Shown here: positions 12,812 to 20,145 of the stretch, piece by piece
Layout of the letters: every line of letters starts with the position of its first letter
How positions within the stretch are numbered: position 1 is the first letter of the stretch
IMG/VR virus record: IMGVR_UViG_3300012920_000111
Coordinates: 1-36,515 of that record
DNA from: a virus
DNA: 36,515 nucleotides
Reading direction: 5' to 3' (one strand)
Program-made: the position numbers and the translations under genes
Notes under the pieces: model-generated
Database searches by the model: none
Told to the model about the DNA's origin: nothing
The model's input: only the letters and a program-made list of their open reading frames with translations

Positions 12812-12841
12812 GGTATAGTTAGTAAACGTCTTTTATAGACG
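12812..12841 (+). promoter_or_regulatory. Leader with shared motif and small hairpin before the SSB gene
   Basis: GGTATAGTTAGTAAAC (12812-12827) contains the 11-mer AGTTAGTAAAC also found at 6105-6115. It is followed by a hairpin, CGTCT (12827-12831) and AGACG (12837-12841). It sits between the RNA polymerase and the DNA metabolism genes, where a phage promoter or processing site would be expected. Confidence 0.35.
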
Positions 12842-12873
12842 ATTTATCAAGCAACCAAACCAAGGTAAAAAAC

Positions 12874-13530
12874 ATGGAAGAACTCAAGCCAGAGACTATT
12901 AAGATAGTCACACCTAACCCTACTAATTTTAGGTATTCATATCTTGTAACCCCTGATGAATACAAAGGTGTTAGGAAATATAAAGCAGAGTGTCTTATCA
13001 AGAAGGGCACAATGCTTAAAGATCAAATGGGTAAGGAGGTTGATGCTGTTGAACATATCTTTGAACAGCTAGAAGGGTTACTTGAAAGATGGAAAGCTGC
13101 TTTGAAAGAACACTATCCAGACAGAAAGTTTAGTCTTACAAAAAACAAACATGGCGAACCATCATTGCCTTACTTTCTTGAAGATGATTACTTAGTAATC
13201 AGAACAAGCAAGAAGGCTGGTGGTGTTAAACAGAATGGTGATGTATGGACTAATCCACCTGTAACCTTTTGGGCTAATGAAGATCCCTTACGTCTTATGA
13301 CAGAGGAAGAAAAGAAAGAGTATGAAAAGATCAGTCCAGCTTTAGAAGGTCAAATGTCTATGAAGTGTAGTGGCTATGATGCAGGTGCTAATGGTGTCGG
13401 TATCAGATGCCAACCTTTACAAGTCATAGTAAGAAGACACGCTGAATGGACAGGCAGCCCAGACTTTGAAGCAGAAGCACAACCTAACTATGAAGAAAAA
13501 AGAACTGCAACTTCAGCAGCCGACTTCTAA
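12874..13530 (+). CDS. Single-stranded DNA-binding protein (T7 gp2.5-like)
   Basis: 218 aa; T7 gp2.5 is 232. It covers ssDNA at the fork and coordinates the replisome. The fold region (about 10-195) has the pattern of the phage SSB/DUF2815 group: FRYSYLVTPDEYKGVRKYKA, LIKKGT, EHIFEQLEGLLERWKAAL, LVIRTSKKAGG, then SMKCSGYDAGANGVGIRCQP. The C-terminal tail is acidic and ends in Phe (TSAADF), as in gp2.5, where the aromatic end contacts the polymerase and helicase. Since no phage DNA polymerase is encoded, this tail may have to work with a host partner. The gene starts the DNA metabolism block. Confidence 0.88.
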   Translation: MEELKPETIKIVTPNPTNFRYSYLVTPDEYKGVRKYKAECLIKKGTMLKDQMGKEVDAVEHIFEQLEGLLERWKAALKEHYPDRKFSLTKNKHGEPSLPYFLEDDYLVIRTSKKAGGVKQNGDVWTNPPVTFWANEDPLRLMTEEEKKEYEKISPALEGQMSMKCSGYDAGANGVGIRCQPLQVIVRRHAEWTGSPDFEAEAQPNYEEKRTATSAADF

Positions 13531-13873
13531 ATACAAGAGTAAGTTTGAAGCTGACTTTGCAGCTACACTAAACAAAAAGAAAATTGTATTTACTTACGAA
13601 ACCCTTGAAATAGATTATGAAATTACTTGCTGCTACAAGCCTGATTTTATCCTCGACAATTTTATTGTTGAAACAAAAGGGTACTTCTCAAAAGAAGATA
13701 GGAGAAAGCATCTTATCATCAAGAAGACTAGACCCGAACTAGATATTAGATTCTGTTTTCAAAACAGTAAGACTAAATTATCTAAAGCTAAGAACTCTAT
13801 CTCGTATGCCAAATGGTGTACGAGACATGGGTTTCAATATTGCGATAAAACTATTCCTGATGATTGGTATTAA
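13490..13873 (+). CDS. Endonuclease I, Holliday-junction resolvase (T7 gp3-like)
   Basis: 127 aa; T7 gp3 is 149. It resolves branched DNA before packaging and helps degrade host DNA. The PD-(D/E)xK active site is intact: Glu20 (KFEADFA), Asp52 (YKPDFIL), Glu61 and Lys63 (FIVETKGYF). The downstream EDRRKHLIIKKTRPELDIRF and SYAKWCTRHGFQYCDKTIPD and the final Trp-Tyr align well with T7. I use ATG 13490 and not the TTG at 13466. The gene overlaps the SSB gene by 41 bp in another frame, and its stop overlaps the next ATG (TAATG). Confidence 0.93.
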   Translation: MKKKELQLQQPTSKYKSKFEADFAATLNKKKIVFTYETLEIDYEITCCYKPDFILDNFIVETKGYFSKEDRRKHLIIKKTRPELDIRFCFQNSKTKLSKAKNSISYAKWCTRHGFQYCDKTIPDDWY

Positions 13874-14028
13874 TGTTTAACTACCATATACCTGACAACC
13901 CAAAAGCAGGTGATATTTATTTTGATCCTATAAATGATTTATGGAGAGTTTACAACGGTAAGACATGGGTTGATGTAAACCTAAGAGAACACAAATGTAA
14001 CTTAGATGAAGAGTCAATACAAGAATAA
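13873..14028 (+). CDS. Small conserved-type protein between endonuclease I and primase
   Basis: 51 aa: MFNYHIPDNPKAGDIYFDPI, NDLWRVYNGKTWVDV, then NLREHKCNLDEE. The GDIYFDPxNDxWRVYNGxxW pattern is the kind seen in short beta-hairpin domains of phage structural proteins, but it is too short for a firm family. In T7 the amidase lysozyme (gene 3.5) sits here; this protein is far too short and has no amidase residues. It overlaps the primase-helicase start by 23 bp and the endonuclease stop by one base. Confidence 0.6.
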   Translation: MFNYHIPDNPKAGDIYFDPINDLWRVYNGKTWVDVNLREHKCNLDEESIQE

Positions 14029-15613
14029 AAAGATTTGCCCTGAGTGTGGCAAAAAGAATTGTGCAGTCTTTGATGATGGGCATGAACATTGCTTTACTAT
14101 GGGCTGCGACTACACCTACTACCCAAACAAGAAAGAAAAGAAATTGAGTAACATCATTCCAATGAGAAAGCCATCACCTAAATTATTAAAGGTGACACCG
14201 ATAGCCCTACCTAAACGTGGAATCACTAAAGAGACATGCGAACTATTTGGTTATGGACAGGGAGAATATAGAGGACAACCAGTTCAAGTAGCTACTTACA
14301 AAGATCAGTTCGGTAAAGATGTAGCACAGCATGTAAGGTTTCAAGACAAGAAATTTATATGGATTGGTGATATGTCAAAGGTACAACTATGGGGTCAGCA
14401 TCTATGGAGACAACATGGTAGTAATGGATCAGTCTTTGTTACCTGTTGTGAGGGTGAGATTGACTGCATGAGTGCTAGTCAGATACAGGGTAATAAGTTT
14501 CCTTGTATATCTATTCCGTCAGGTGTGCAGTCAGCAGCTAAGTATCTGGCAGCAAACTATAAATGGTTAGATAGTTTTTGTCGTATAGTTCTTTGCTTTG
14601 ATAATGATGAAGCAGGGGAGAAAGCTAGTGAGAAATGTATGGAGGTCTTACCTAAAGGTAAGGTTGCTATTGCAAGACTAGATAGAAAAGATGTTAACGA
14701 ACATTTGGTACTGAATGAAGGAGAACTTGTTAAAGATAGATTATGGAAAGCTAGGCCAGTAAGACCAGACAGTTTAATTAATGCTGCTGATGCTTGGGAT
14801 CTATTTAATAAAGAAACAAGCTTACCTATCTCAGACTTTCCTTATCCAAAGTTAAACGAATATACCAAAGGTTTATTTCCAAGCCAACTGTTTACGATAG
14901 CTAGTGGTAGCGGTGCAGGTAAAAGCACTATATGTAGAGAGATGGCTTATCACTTTCTGCAACGTGACATCAAGGTAGGTTATATCGGACTAGAAGAAAC
15001 CGTACAAAGAACATTACAAGGATTAGTTGGTATAGATCTCAACTGCCCTTTGCATCTCAACGACAATAGATATACAGATGAAGAGATCAAATCTGCATTT
15101 GATAAGCTGACATCTACAAGAAATTTATTTTTATATAACCACTTTGGTAGTCTTGACCCTGATGTACTGCTTGAACAGATAAGGTATCTGGCAACAGTAG
15201 ATAAAGTAAAGGTAGTAATACTGGATCACATATCTATAGTGATGTCTGGTCTTGAGTTAGACAATGAACGTAGGGCTATAGATGTAACCATGACAAAGCT
15301 TAGAAGCTTATGTGAATCTACAAATATAGCTTTGATAGTTGTCAGCCATCTACGAAGACCACAAGGCCAAGGGCATGAGGAAGGTAGAGACATATCTGTT
15401 TCTGATCTACGAGGATCTCATAGTCTGGTTCAGTTAAGTGACATTGTTCTTGGTGCTTCACGAAACCAAGTAGGAGAAGCATACGAAAGATCAAGACTAC
15501 AACTAAAGATACTTAAGTCAAGACATACTGGTATGACAGGAGAAGTAGATAGGTTACTGTACGACCAGAACACAGGTCGGTTAGTTGTTTATGAAGACAC
15601 CTTTGGAGATTAA
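14006..15613 (+). CDS. Primase-helicase (T7 gp4-like)
   Basis: 535 aa; T7 gp4 is 566. The N-terminal zinc ribbon has Cys11, Cys14, Cys29 and Cys34 (CPEC, HCFTMGC). The TOPRIM primase core has Glu149 (CCEGEIDCMSA) and Asp199-Asn-Asp201 (LCFDNDEAG). The RecA-like hexameric helicase has Walker A GSGAGKST (301-308), Walker B VVILDH (Asp407), VVSHLRRPQ and DLRGSHSLVQLSD. It unwinds the fork and makes primers. It would have to hand primers to a host polymerase because this genome encodes none. The exonuclease follows after 2 bp, exactly where T7 has the DNA polymerase gene in between. Confidence 0.96.
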   Translation: MKSQYKNKKICPECGKKNCAVFDDGHEHCFTMGCDYTYYPNKKEKKLSNIIPMRKPSPKLLKVTPIALPKRGITKETCELFGYGQGEYRGQPVQVATYKDQFGKDVAQHVRFQDKKFIWIGDMSKVQLWGQHLWRQHGSNGSVFVTCCEGEIDCMSASQIQGNKFPCISIPSGVQSAAKYLAANYKWLDSFCRIVLCFDNDEAGEKASEKCMEVLPKGKVAIARLDRKDVNEHLVLNEGELVKDRLWKARPVRPDSLINAADAWDLFNKETSLPISDFPYPKLNEYTKGLFPSQLFTIASGSGAGKSTICREMAYHFLQRDIKVGYIGLEETVQRTLQGLVGIDLNCPLHLNDNRYTDEEIKSAFDKLTSTRNLFLYNHFGSLDPDVLLEQIRYLATVDKVKVVILDHISIVMSGLELDNERRAIDVTMTKLRSLCESTNIALIVVSHLRRPQGQGHEEGRDISVSDLRGSHSLVQLSDIVLGASRNQVGEAYERSRLQLKILKSRHTGMTGEVDRLLYDQNTGRLVVYEDTFGD

Positions 15614-15615
15614 TT

Positions 15616-16350
15616 ATGACACTACTTATTGATGCTGATTGGTTGATATTCTCTAGCTGTTGTGCCTGTCAGGAAGACACACAATGGAGTGAATGGGAGC
15701 ATACATTACATAGTGATGTAAGAGACTGTCTTAACTTGATAGAGAATAGACTTGATGTATATAGAACTATTGCAGAGAGCAAGCATGATATTGTCATGTG
15801 CTTTACTTCTTACCCTACATTTAGACATGAGATATTTCCTGACTACAAGATTAACAGGATAGGTAAGCTAAAACCTTTGGCTCTTAAAAATACAATAAAT
15901 AAAGTAAAAGAAAGATATGAATGTATTACTTATCCAAACCTTGAGGGTGATGACGTACTTGGGTTACTTGCAACTAATGGTAGGTATGACAATCCTATTA
16001 TTGTGTCAGTCGATAAGGATATGAGAACCATTCCTTGCAAGCTACTAGCAGCAGAAGAGATAGAACATATTACAGAAAAGAAAGCTAACAGGCATTGGTT
16101 TGAAATGTCTATGGCTGGTGATGCAGGTGACGGAATACTAGGTATTAAAGGTATGGGTATGGTTACAGCAAGCAAGACCTTAGCTGATACACCTGATACT
16201 GTTGAAGCACTATGGGATAAAGTATCAAAGACTTATACAAAGAAAGGACATACACTAGCTGATGCCATACTCAATGCAAGACTTACAAGAATACTAAGAG
16301 AAGGTGATTATAACTATCAGACAGGAGAAGTAAATCTTTGGAAGCCATAA
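15616..16350 (+). CDS. 5'-3' exonuclease (T7 gp6-like, FEN/PIN family)
   Basis: 244 aa; T7 gp6 is 300. It removes RNA primers and degrades host DNA for nucleotides, and also helps concatemer formation. Metal-binding acids of the FEN family are present: Asp6 and Asp8 (LIDADW), Glu110, Asp112 and Asp113 (NLEGDDVLG), Asp133 and Asp135 (SVDKDM), and Asp169 and Asp172 (GDAGDGILGIKGMG, the helix-hairpin-helix start). It is the last gene of the DNA metabolism block and is followed by a strong hairpin. The gene 2 bp upstream is the primase-helicase, leaving no room for a polymerase. Confidence 0.93.
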   Translation: MTLLIDADWLIFSSCCACQEDTQWSEWEHTLHSDVRDCLNLIENRLDVYRTIAESKHDIVMCFTSYPTFRHEIFPDYKINRIGKLKPLALKNTINKVKERYECITYPNLEGDDVLGLLATNGRYDNPIIVSVDKDMRTIPCKLLAAEEIEHITEKKANRHWFEMSMAGDAGDGILGIKGMGMVTASKTLADTPDTVEALWDKVSKTYTKKGHTLADAILNARLTRILREGDYNYQTGEVNLWKP

Positions 16351-16351
16351 A

Positions 16352-16387
16352 GAAAACCCTATGAGGAACCACCAACATAGGGTTTTC
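16352..16387. terminator. Strong 12-bp hairpin after the exonuclease, candidate bidirectional terminator
   Basis: GAAAACCCTATG (16352-16363) and CATAGGGTTTTC (16376-16387) pair perfectly. The 12-nt loop AGGAACCACCAA repeats the AGGAACCAC string used as ribosome binding site by early genes. The A-run on the left and T-run on the right suit termination in both directions. It separates the replication and virion blocks. Confidence 0.65.
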
Positions 16388-16397
16388 AAAGCAGTAC

Positions 16398-16419
16398 AGC
16401 AAGGCAACCAATCCTTGCT
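16398..16419 (+). other. Second hairpin in the replication-virion gap
   Basis: AGCAAGG (16398-16404) and CCTTGCT (16413-16419) pair perfectly with an 8-nt loop. A 44-nt AT-only-rich stretch follows up to the GTG at 16464. It could be part of a processing site or of a promoter region for the virion genes; no sigma70 pair is clear. Confidence 0.4.
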
Positions 16420-16463
16420 ATCTATACATTAACATATAAAATAATTATAACTATATTAAATCT

Positions 16464-16661
16464 GTGGATCATAAATTACCTGTAATTACAGACGAATTGA
16501 TATATAGTTTAGATAATACTTTTCCAAATCGTCACCCTGATTTATCTTTATCTGATAGAGAAGTGTGGTATCGTGCAGGTCAAAGGTACGTTGTAGATTT
16601 TTTAATCGAACAGCAAAAAAGACAAAAAGAAACCATGCTTACAAACAAAGTATTGGAGTAA
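16464..16661 (+). CDS. Small conserved-type protein at the head of the virion block, unknown
   Basis: 65 aa. It starts with GTG at 16464 (Val-coded Met), there being no ATG in frame until near the end. The core LPVITDELIYSLDNTFP, HPDLSLSDREVWYRAGQRYV and VDFLIEQQKRQ is strongly protein-like, and I recall the SDREVWYRAGQRxVVDFL pattern in marine phage genomes. No known function. The sequence before the start is AT-rich without SD. It is followed after 6 bp by the next gene. Confidence 0.6.
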   Translation: MDHKLPVITDELIYSLDNTFPNRHPDLSLSDREVWYRAGQRYVVDFLIEQQKRQKETMLTNKVLE

Positions 16662-16667
16662 TTATTT

Positions 16668-16913
16668 ATGTGCCAAAATCCTTTTCAAGATAACAGACCT
16701 AGACCACCAGCTTTACCCAAGCCAGAACCTAGGGATTCAGCAATAGAAGATACTGCTGATAAAGTTGTAGTCGGAGATAAAAGAACTAGACCTAGAAGAA
16801 GAAAAGCAGTAGCTACAACAGGGGGTAGAAGACTTGGTACTAGATCATTACAAATTCCATTGTTAGGTGGAACTGGTTCTTCCTCCAGTAATTTAAACTA
16901 TCCAAACCCTTAA
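16668..16913 (+). CDS. Small Pro/Arg-rich protein, T7 gp7.3-like tail assembly candidate
   Basis: 81 aa, disordered-looking: MCQNPFQDNRPRPPALPKPE, then EDTADKVVVGDKRTRPRRR, and TRSLQIPLLGGTGSSSSNLN near the C-terminus. Its position just before the portal gene, its small size, its basic middle and its Gly/Ser-rich end resemble T7 gp7.3, a virion protein needed for tail assembly. Similar MCQNPF... proteins precede the portal in cyanopodoviruses. The similarity to T7 itself is in position and composition more than sequence. One base separates it from the portal gene. Confidence 0.5.
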   Translation: MCQNPFQDNRPRPPALPKPEPRDSAIEDTADKVVVGDKRTRPRRRKAVATTGGRRLGTRSLQIPLLGGTGSSSSNLNYPNP

Positions 16914-16914
16914 T

Positions 16915-18510
16915 ATGGAATATTCACAGCAAGGTACAACAGCAGCAAGTAGATATGAAACTCTTGTTAGTGATAGATCAACATACGATAGAGAAGCCAA
17001 GGAATCTTCCAAGCTAACGATACCTAGCCTTATACCAGAACAAACATCTGGTACTAGGGCTAGAATCAAAACACCTTTTCAAGCTACTGGTAGTCGTGGT
17101 GTTAATAGTTTGTCTAATAAATTATTAATGACTTTGCTACCACCAAGCACAGCATTTTTTAAATTAGAAATAGATGATCTTGAAATAAAAAAACAAGGGC
17201 AAGAAGAGTTTGAAAGTGAAATAGATAAAGGACTACGCACAATAGAAAATGCGTTGATGAATCAGATAGAAATATCTAATGACAGGGTTGCTATGTTTGA
17301 AGCTATTAAGCATCTTGTAGTATCTGGTAATGTCTTGTTATATCTGACAGATAAAGGACTAAAGGTTTATCCACTATCAAAGTTTGTATGTAAGAGAGAT
17401 GAAGTAGGTAATGTATTAGAGATACTTACAAAAGAAACAGTACATCCTCAAGCGTTACCTCTTGACTTCTTAGAACAGATAAAGAAGAAAGAGAACTATG
17501 ACGCTAAGACAATGGAAAGTGATCTTGATATATATACTTACATCAAACGTATGAATGATGATGTCATCTGGTATCAGGAATGTAAAGGAGAGAAGATACC
17601 TAATACAGATGGTAGATCTAAGCTAGATGTAACCCCTTGGATACCTCTTAGATTTATAAGAGTAGATGGTGAAGATTATGGAAGAGGATATGTTGAGGAA
17701 TATAGAGGAGATTTAATTAGTCTTGAAGCTTTGATGCAAGCAATAATCGAAGGTGCTGCTGCAAGTGCAAAGACTTTATTTCTTGTAAATCCTAATGGAG
17801 TAACAAGAGCATCAACTTTAGCTAAGGCTCCTAATGGTGCTGTGCGAGAAGGACTAGCTACAGATATAAGTGTTATGCAAGTTGGTAAGAGTGCAGACTT
17901 CTCTGTTGCCTTTAGTGCTATACAACGTATTGAACAAAGACTTGAGTTTGCTTTCTTGATGGCAAGATCAGTACAGAGAGATGCAGAAAGAGTGACAGCA
18001 GCAGAGATAAATCTTATGGCACAAGAACTAGAGAATAGTCTTGGTGGTATCTACAGTATCTTGACCCAAGAGTTTCAACTGCCTTACTTAAGAAGACGTA
18101 TGCACATGCTAGTAAGGGCAGGTAAAGTACCCAAGCTTCCTGATGATTTAGTAAAACCTAAGATCGTTACAGGTTTACAAGGTCTTGGTAGAGGTAATGA
18201 TAGAAACAAACTGATCGAATTTATTGGAACGATAGCTCAAGCTCTTGGACCTGATGTGATGCGACAGTATGTAAACGTAGACGAAGCAGTTAAAAGACTA
18301 GCTACCAGTATCGGAATTGATACTGCTAACCTAGTCAAAACACCTGAGCAGATTCAAGAAGAGCAACAAGCTGCTGCACAACAGCAGTTAATCCAAAGTC
18401 TTGGACCTGCTGCCTTGGGTTCTAAATTATTAGATCCTAAGAACAATGCACAGGCAGCTCAACTACAGGAGGAAACACAAGATGCCGACCAAGAAATCCA
18501 ACAACAATGA
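16915..18510 (+). CDS. Portal, head-tail connector (T7 gp8-like)
   Basis: 531 aa; T7 gp8 is 536. A dodecameric ring at one vertex through which DNA enters and leaves. Recognisable pieces: TRARIKTPFQATGSRGVNSL and LSNKLLMTLLPPSTAFFKLE near the N-terminus, VVSGNVLLYL, the clip/stem part with GRGYVEEYRGDLISLEALMQ, then VTAAEINLMAQELENSLGG and QLPYLRRRMHMLV. The C-terminus is Gln-rich (IQEEQQAAAQQQ, QEETQDADQEIQQQ). Typical T7-order place before the scaffold. Its last 29 bp overlap the next small ORF. Confidence 0.95.
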   Translation: MEYSQQGTTAASRYETLVSDRSTYDREAKESSKLTIPSLIPEQTSGTRARIKTPFQATGSRGVNSLSNKLLMTLLPPSTAFFKLEIDDLEIKKQGQEEFESEIDKGLRTIENALMNQIEISNDRVAMFEAIKHLVVSGNVLLYLTDKGLKVYPLSKFVCKRDEVGNVLEILTKETVHPQALPLDFLEQIKKKENYDAKTMESDLDIYTYIKRMNDDVIWYQECKGEKIPNTDGRSKLDVTPWIPLRFIRVDGEDYGRGYVEEYRGDLISLEALMQAIIEGAAASAKTLFLVNPNGVTRASTLAKAPNGAVREGLATDISVMQVGKSADFSVAFSAIQRIEQRLEFAFLMARSVQRDAERVTAAEINLMAQELENSLGGIYSILTQEFQLPYLRRRMHMLVRAGKVPKLPDDLVKPKIVTGLQGLGRGNDRNKLIEFIGTIAQALGPDVMRQYVNVDEAVKRLATSIGIDTANLVKTPEQIQEEQQAAAQQQLIQSLGPAALGSKLLDPKNNAQAAQLQEETQDADQEIQQQ

Positions 18511-18637
18511 AGAAGCTCCAAAGAAAGAAGAAGCTAAAGCAGTAGTTTCTCAATTAGGAGTGAATGATCCTAACCCTGTTTCTGGTAACAAAGGAGATGT
18601 TGTTACTAAAAATGGGAATATATTAACTTTTAACTAA
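18482..18637 (+). CDS. Small Lys/Glu-rich protein between portal and scaffold
   Basis: 51 aa: MPTKKSNNNEEAPKKEEAKA, then VVSQLGVNDPNPVSGNKGD and KNGNILTFN. I choose ATG 18482 because AGGAGG (18467-18472) lies 9 bp upstream, inside the portal gene; the longer frame from 18446 lacks an RBS. Low complexity at the start and a small beta part at the end. Function unknown; it may be a minor head protein by context. Confidence 0.55.
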   Translation: MPTKKSNNNEEAPKKEEAKAVVSQLGVNDPNPVSGNKGDVVTKNGNILTFN

Positions 18638-18647
18638 CAATTTTTTT

Positions 18648-19511
18648 ATGACTTCATCACAATTAAATGTTTCTGAAACACCACCAATGTCTGCACAAGA
18701 CTTGGAAGGTTTAAAAGATGATAATGGTTTGTATGCTGGCAAGTTTAAAACTGTTGAAGACATGGCTCGTAGCTATAAAGAGCTAGAGGGCAAACTAGGT
18801 TCTATTGAACAGACTAGAGAAGAGACAACAGAATCAGAAGTCTCTGAATCTACAGAAGATGTAGGATTGCCAGAAGGTTACGAAGAGTATTACCTAGAAG
18901 ATGGCACAGTAAATCAAGAGTCTATAGTAGAAAATTATGGTGAAACTTTAAGCGAAATATTTAAGGAAAATAATATTGATCCTTATAAAATTAGTGCAGA
19001 GTTTCACAAAAATGAAGGTGAGATACCAGAAGAGATGTATCAATCTTTATTAGATGCTGGTCTATCTAAGAACGCTGTTGATACTTACCTTACTGGTAGG
19101 GCAGCAGAGATGGGATATGTAGATGGTGAAGAGGGTGCTGCTGGTGAACTGCCTACACAAGAAGTAAAAGATATTAGAGAATCTATAGGTGGAGATGAAG
19201 CCTATGGCAAGATGGTTAGTTGGGCATTAGAGAATCTACCGAAAGATGAAATCAAAGGATTTAATGATGCAACTAACACAATGACAGGACCACAACTTAA
19301 GATGATGGTTCAAGGACTTTACACACAATACCAAAATGCTATGGGAGTAGAACCAAACCTCGTCACAGGAAAACCTGCATCAAGTGGACCAATACCATTT
19401 CAAACTGGTGCAGAAGTTACTGCTGCTATGAGTGATCCAAGGTACAATAAAGATGCAGCATATACACAAAATGTACATGCAAGATTAGAAAACAGTTCAG
19501 TCTTTGGATAA
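18648..19511 (+). CDS. Capsid scaffolding protein (T7 gp9-like)
   Basis: 287 aa; T7 gp9 is 307. Acidic, Glu-rich and helical, as phage scaffolds are. LYAGKFKTVEDMARSYKELE (about 28-47) and GKLG are the typical start motif of T7-like scaffolds, followed by a disordered EETTESEVSESTED stretch, LPEGYEEYYLEDG and a C-terminal helical part (SWALENLPKDEIKGF, MTGPQLKMMVQGLYTQYQNA) that would contact the capsid protein. It directs prohead assembly and leaves before maturation. Its stop overlaps the next small gene (TAATG). Confidence 0.88.
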   Translation: MTSSQLNVSETPPMSAQDLEGLKDDNGLYAGKFKTVEDMARSYKELEGKLGSIEQTREETTESEVSESTEDVGLPEGYEEYYLEDGTVNQESIVENYGETLSEIFKENNIDPYKISAEFHKNEGEIPEEMYQSLLDAGLSKNAVDTYLTGRAAEMGYVDGEEGAAGELPTQEVKDIRESIGGDEAYGKMVSWALENLPKDEIKGFNDATNTMTGPQLKMMVQGLYTQYQNAMGVEPNLVTGKPASSGPIPFQTGAEVTAAMSDPRYNKDAAYTQNVHARLENSSVFG

Positions 19512-19684
19512 TGACTAAGCTATGTGCCAGAGGTAAAGCAGCAGCAAAGCGTAAGTTCAAGGTATATCCTTCGGCTTACGCTAATGCCTATGCTGTAAGA
19601 GTCTGCAAAGGAAACATCAAAGGACCAGATGGTAAGAAAAGAACTGCATCTGGTTACACTAGAAAATCATTGAGGGTTGCTTAA
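19511..19684 (+). CDS. Small basic protein 1 of the capsid-flanking cluster
   Basis: 57 aa: MTKLCARGKAAAKRKFKVYP, then SAYANAYAVRVCKGNIKG and a basic end (KKRTASGYTRKSLRVA). The CARGKAAAKRKFxVYPSAYANAYA signature is one I recall from cyanophage and other marine phage genomes, always uncharacterised and next to head genes. It is strongly basic, with two Cys. A DNA- or capsid-binding role is conceivable but unsupported. It begins at the TAATG overlap with the scaffold gene. Confidence 0.65.
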   Translation: MTKLCARGKAAAKRKFKVYPSAYANAYAVRVCKGNIKGPDGKKRTASGYTRKSLRVA

Positions 19685-19709
19685 TCATGCCACTAAAACA
19701 AAAACAAAA

Positions 19710-19862
19710 ATGGCAAAGCTAACTAACAAGCAGATCGTAAAGCTGCAAGCACATTCAGCACATCACACAAAGAAGCACATGTCTGAAATGCGTACACTTA
19801 TGAGAGGTGGTAAATCTTTTAATGAAGCTCATAAAATAGCTATGAAGAAAGTAGGCAAATGA
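19710..19862 (+). CDS. Small basic protein 2 of the capsid-flanking cluster
   Basis: 50 aa: MAKLTNKQIVKLQAHSAHHT, then KKHMSEMRTLMRGGKSFNEA and HKIAMKKVGK. The HSxHHTKKHMxxMxxxMxxGKxFxxAHxxAMKxVGK pattern is familiar from cyanophages. It looks like two helices rich in His and Lys. The ATG at 19710 fits the usual start of such proteins; the longer frame from 19677 is not needed. It overlaps the next gene (ATGA at 19859-19862). Confidence 0.65.
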   Translation: MAKLTNKQIVKLQAHSAHHTKKHMSEMRTLMRGGKSFNEAHKIAMKKVGK

Positions 19863-20113
19863 GTTTACGCAGATGGTTCAAAGAAAAGTGGGTTGATGTC
19901 AAGACAGGTAAAGACTGTGGACGTACTAAAGGAGATGGACGTCCTTACCCTGCTTGCAGACCATCTAAAAGAGTTAGTAGTAAAACACCAAAAACAAGAA
20001 GTGAATTAAGTAAAGCTGAAACAGCAAGATTTAAAAAAGAAAAAACTAGCAGAAAAAGAATTACTAAAAATTTTAAAAGAAGAAAAGGAAGAGATAGTTT
20101 AAAGATTGCATAA
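19859..20113 (+). CDS. Small basic protein 3 (SLRRWFKEKWVDVKTG family)
   Basis: 84 aa: MSLRRWFKEKWVDVKTGKDC, then GRPYPACRPSKRVSSKTPKT, SELSKAETARFKKEKTSRKR and the end GRDSLKIA. The WVDVKTGKxCGR...YPACRPSKRVSSKTPKT signature is common in marine phages (DUF5872-like in my memory) with no known function. Two Cys and many Lys/Arg. The final GRDSLKI recurs at the end of the 23-aa protein at 21737 and, as RNSLKIA, in the protein at 21576. Confidence 0.65.
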   Translation: MSLRRWFKEKWVDVKTGKDCGRTKGDGRPYPACRPSKRVSSKTPKTRSELSKAETARFKKEKTSRKRITKNFKRRKGRDSLKIA

Positions 20114-20145
20114 GGGTGTTATATTTTAAATAGCTTACATTTTTT

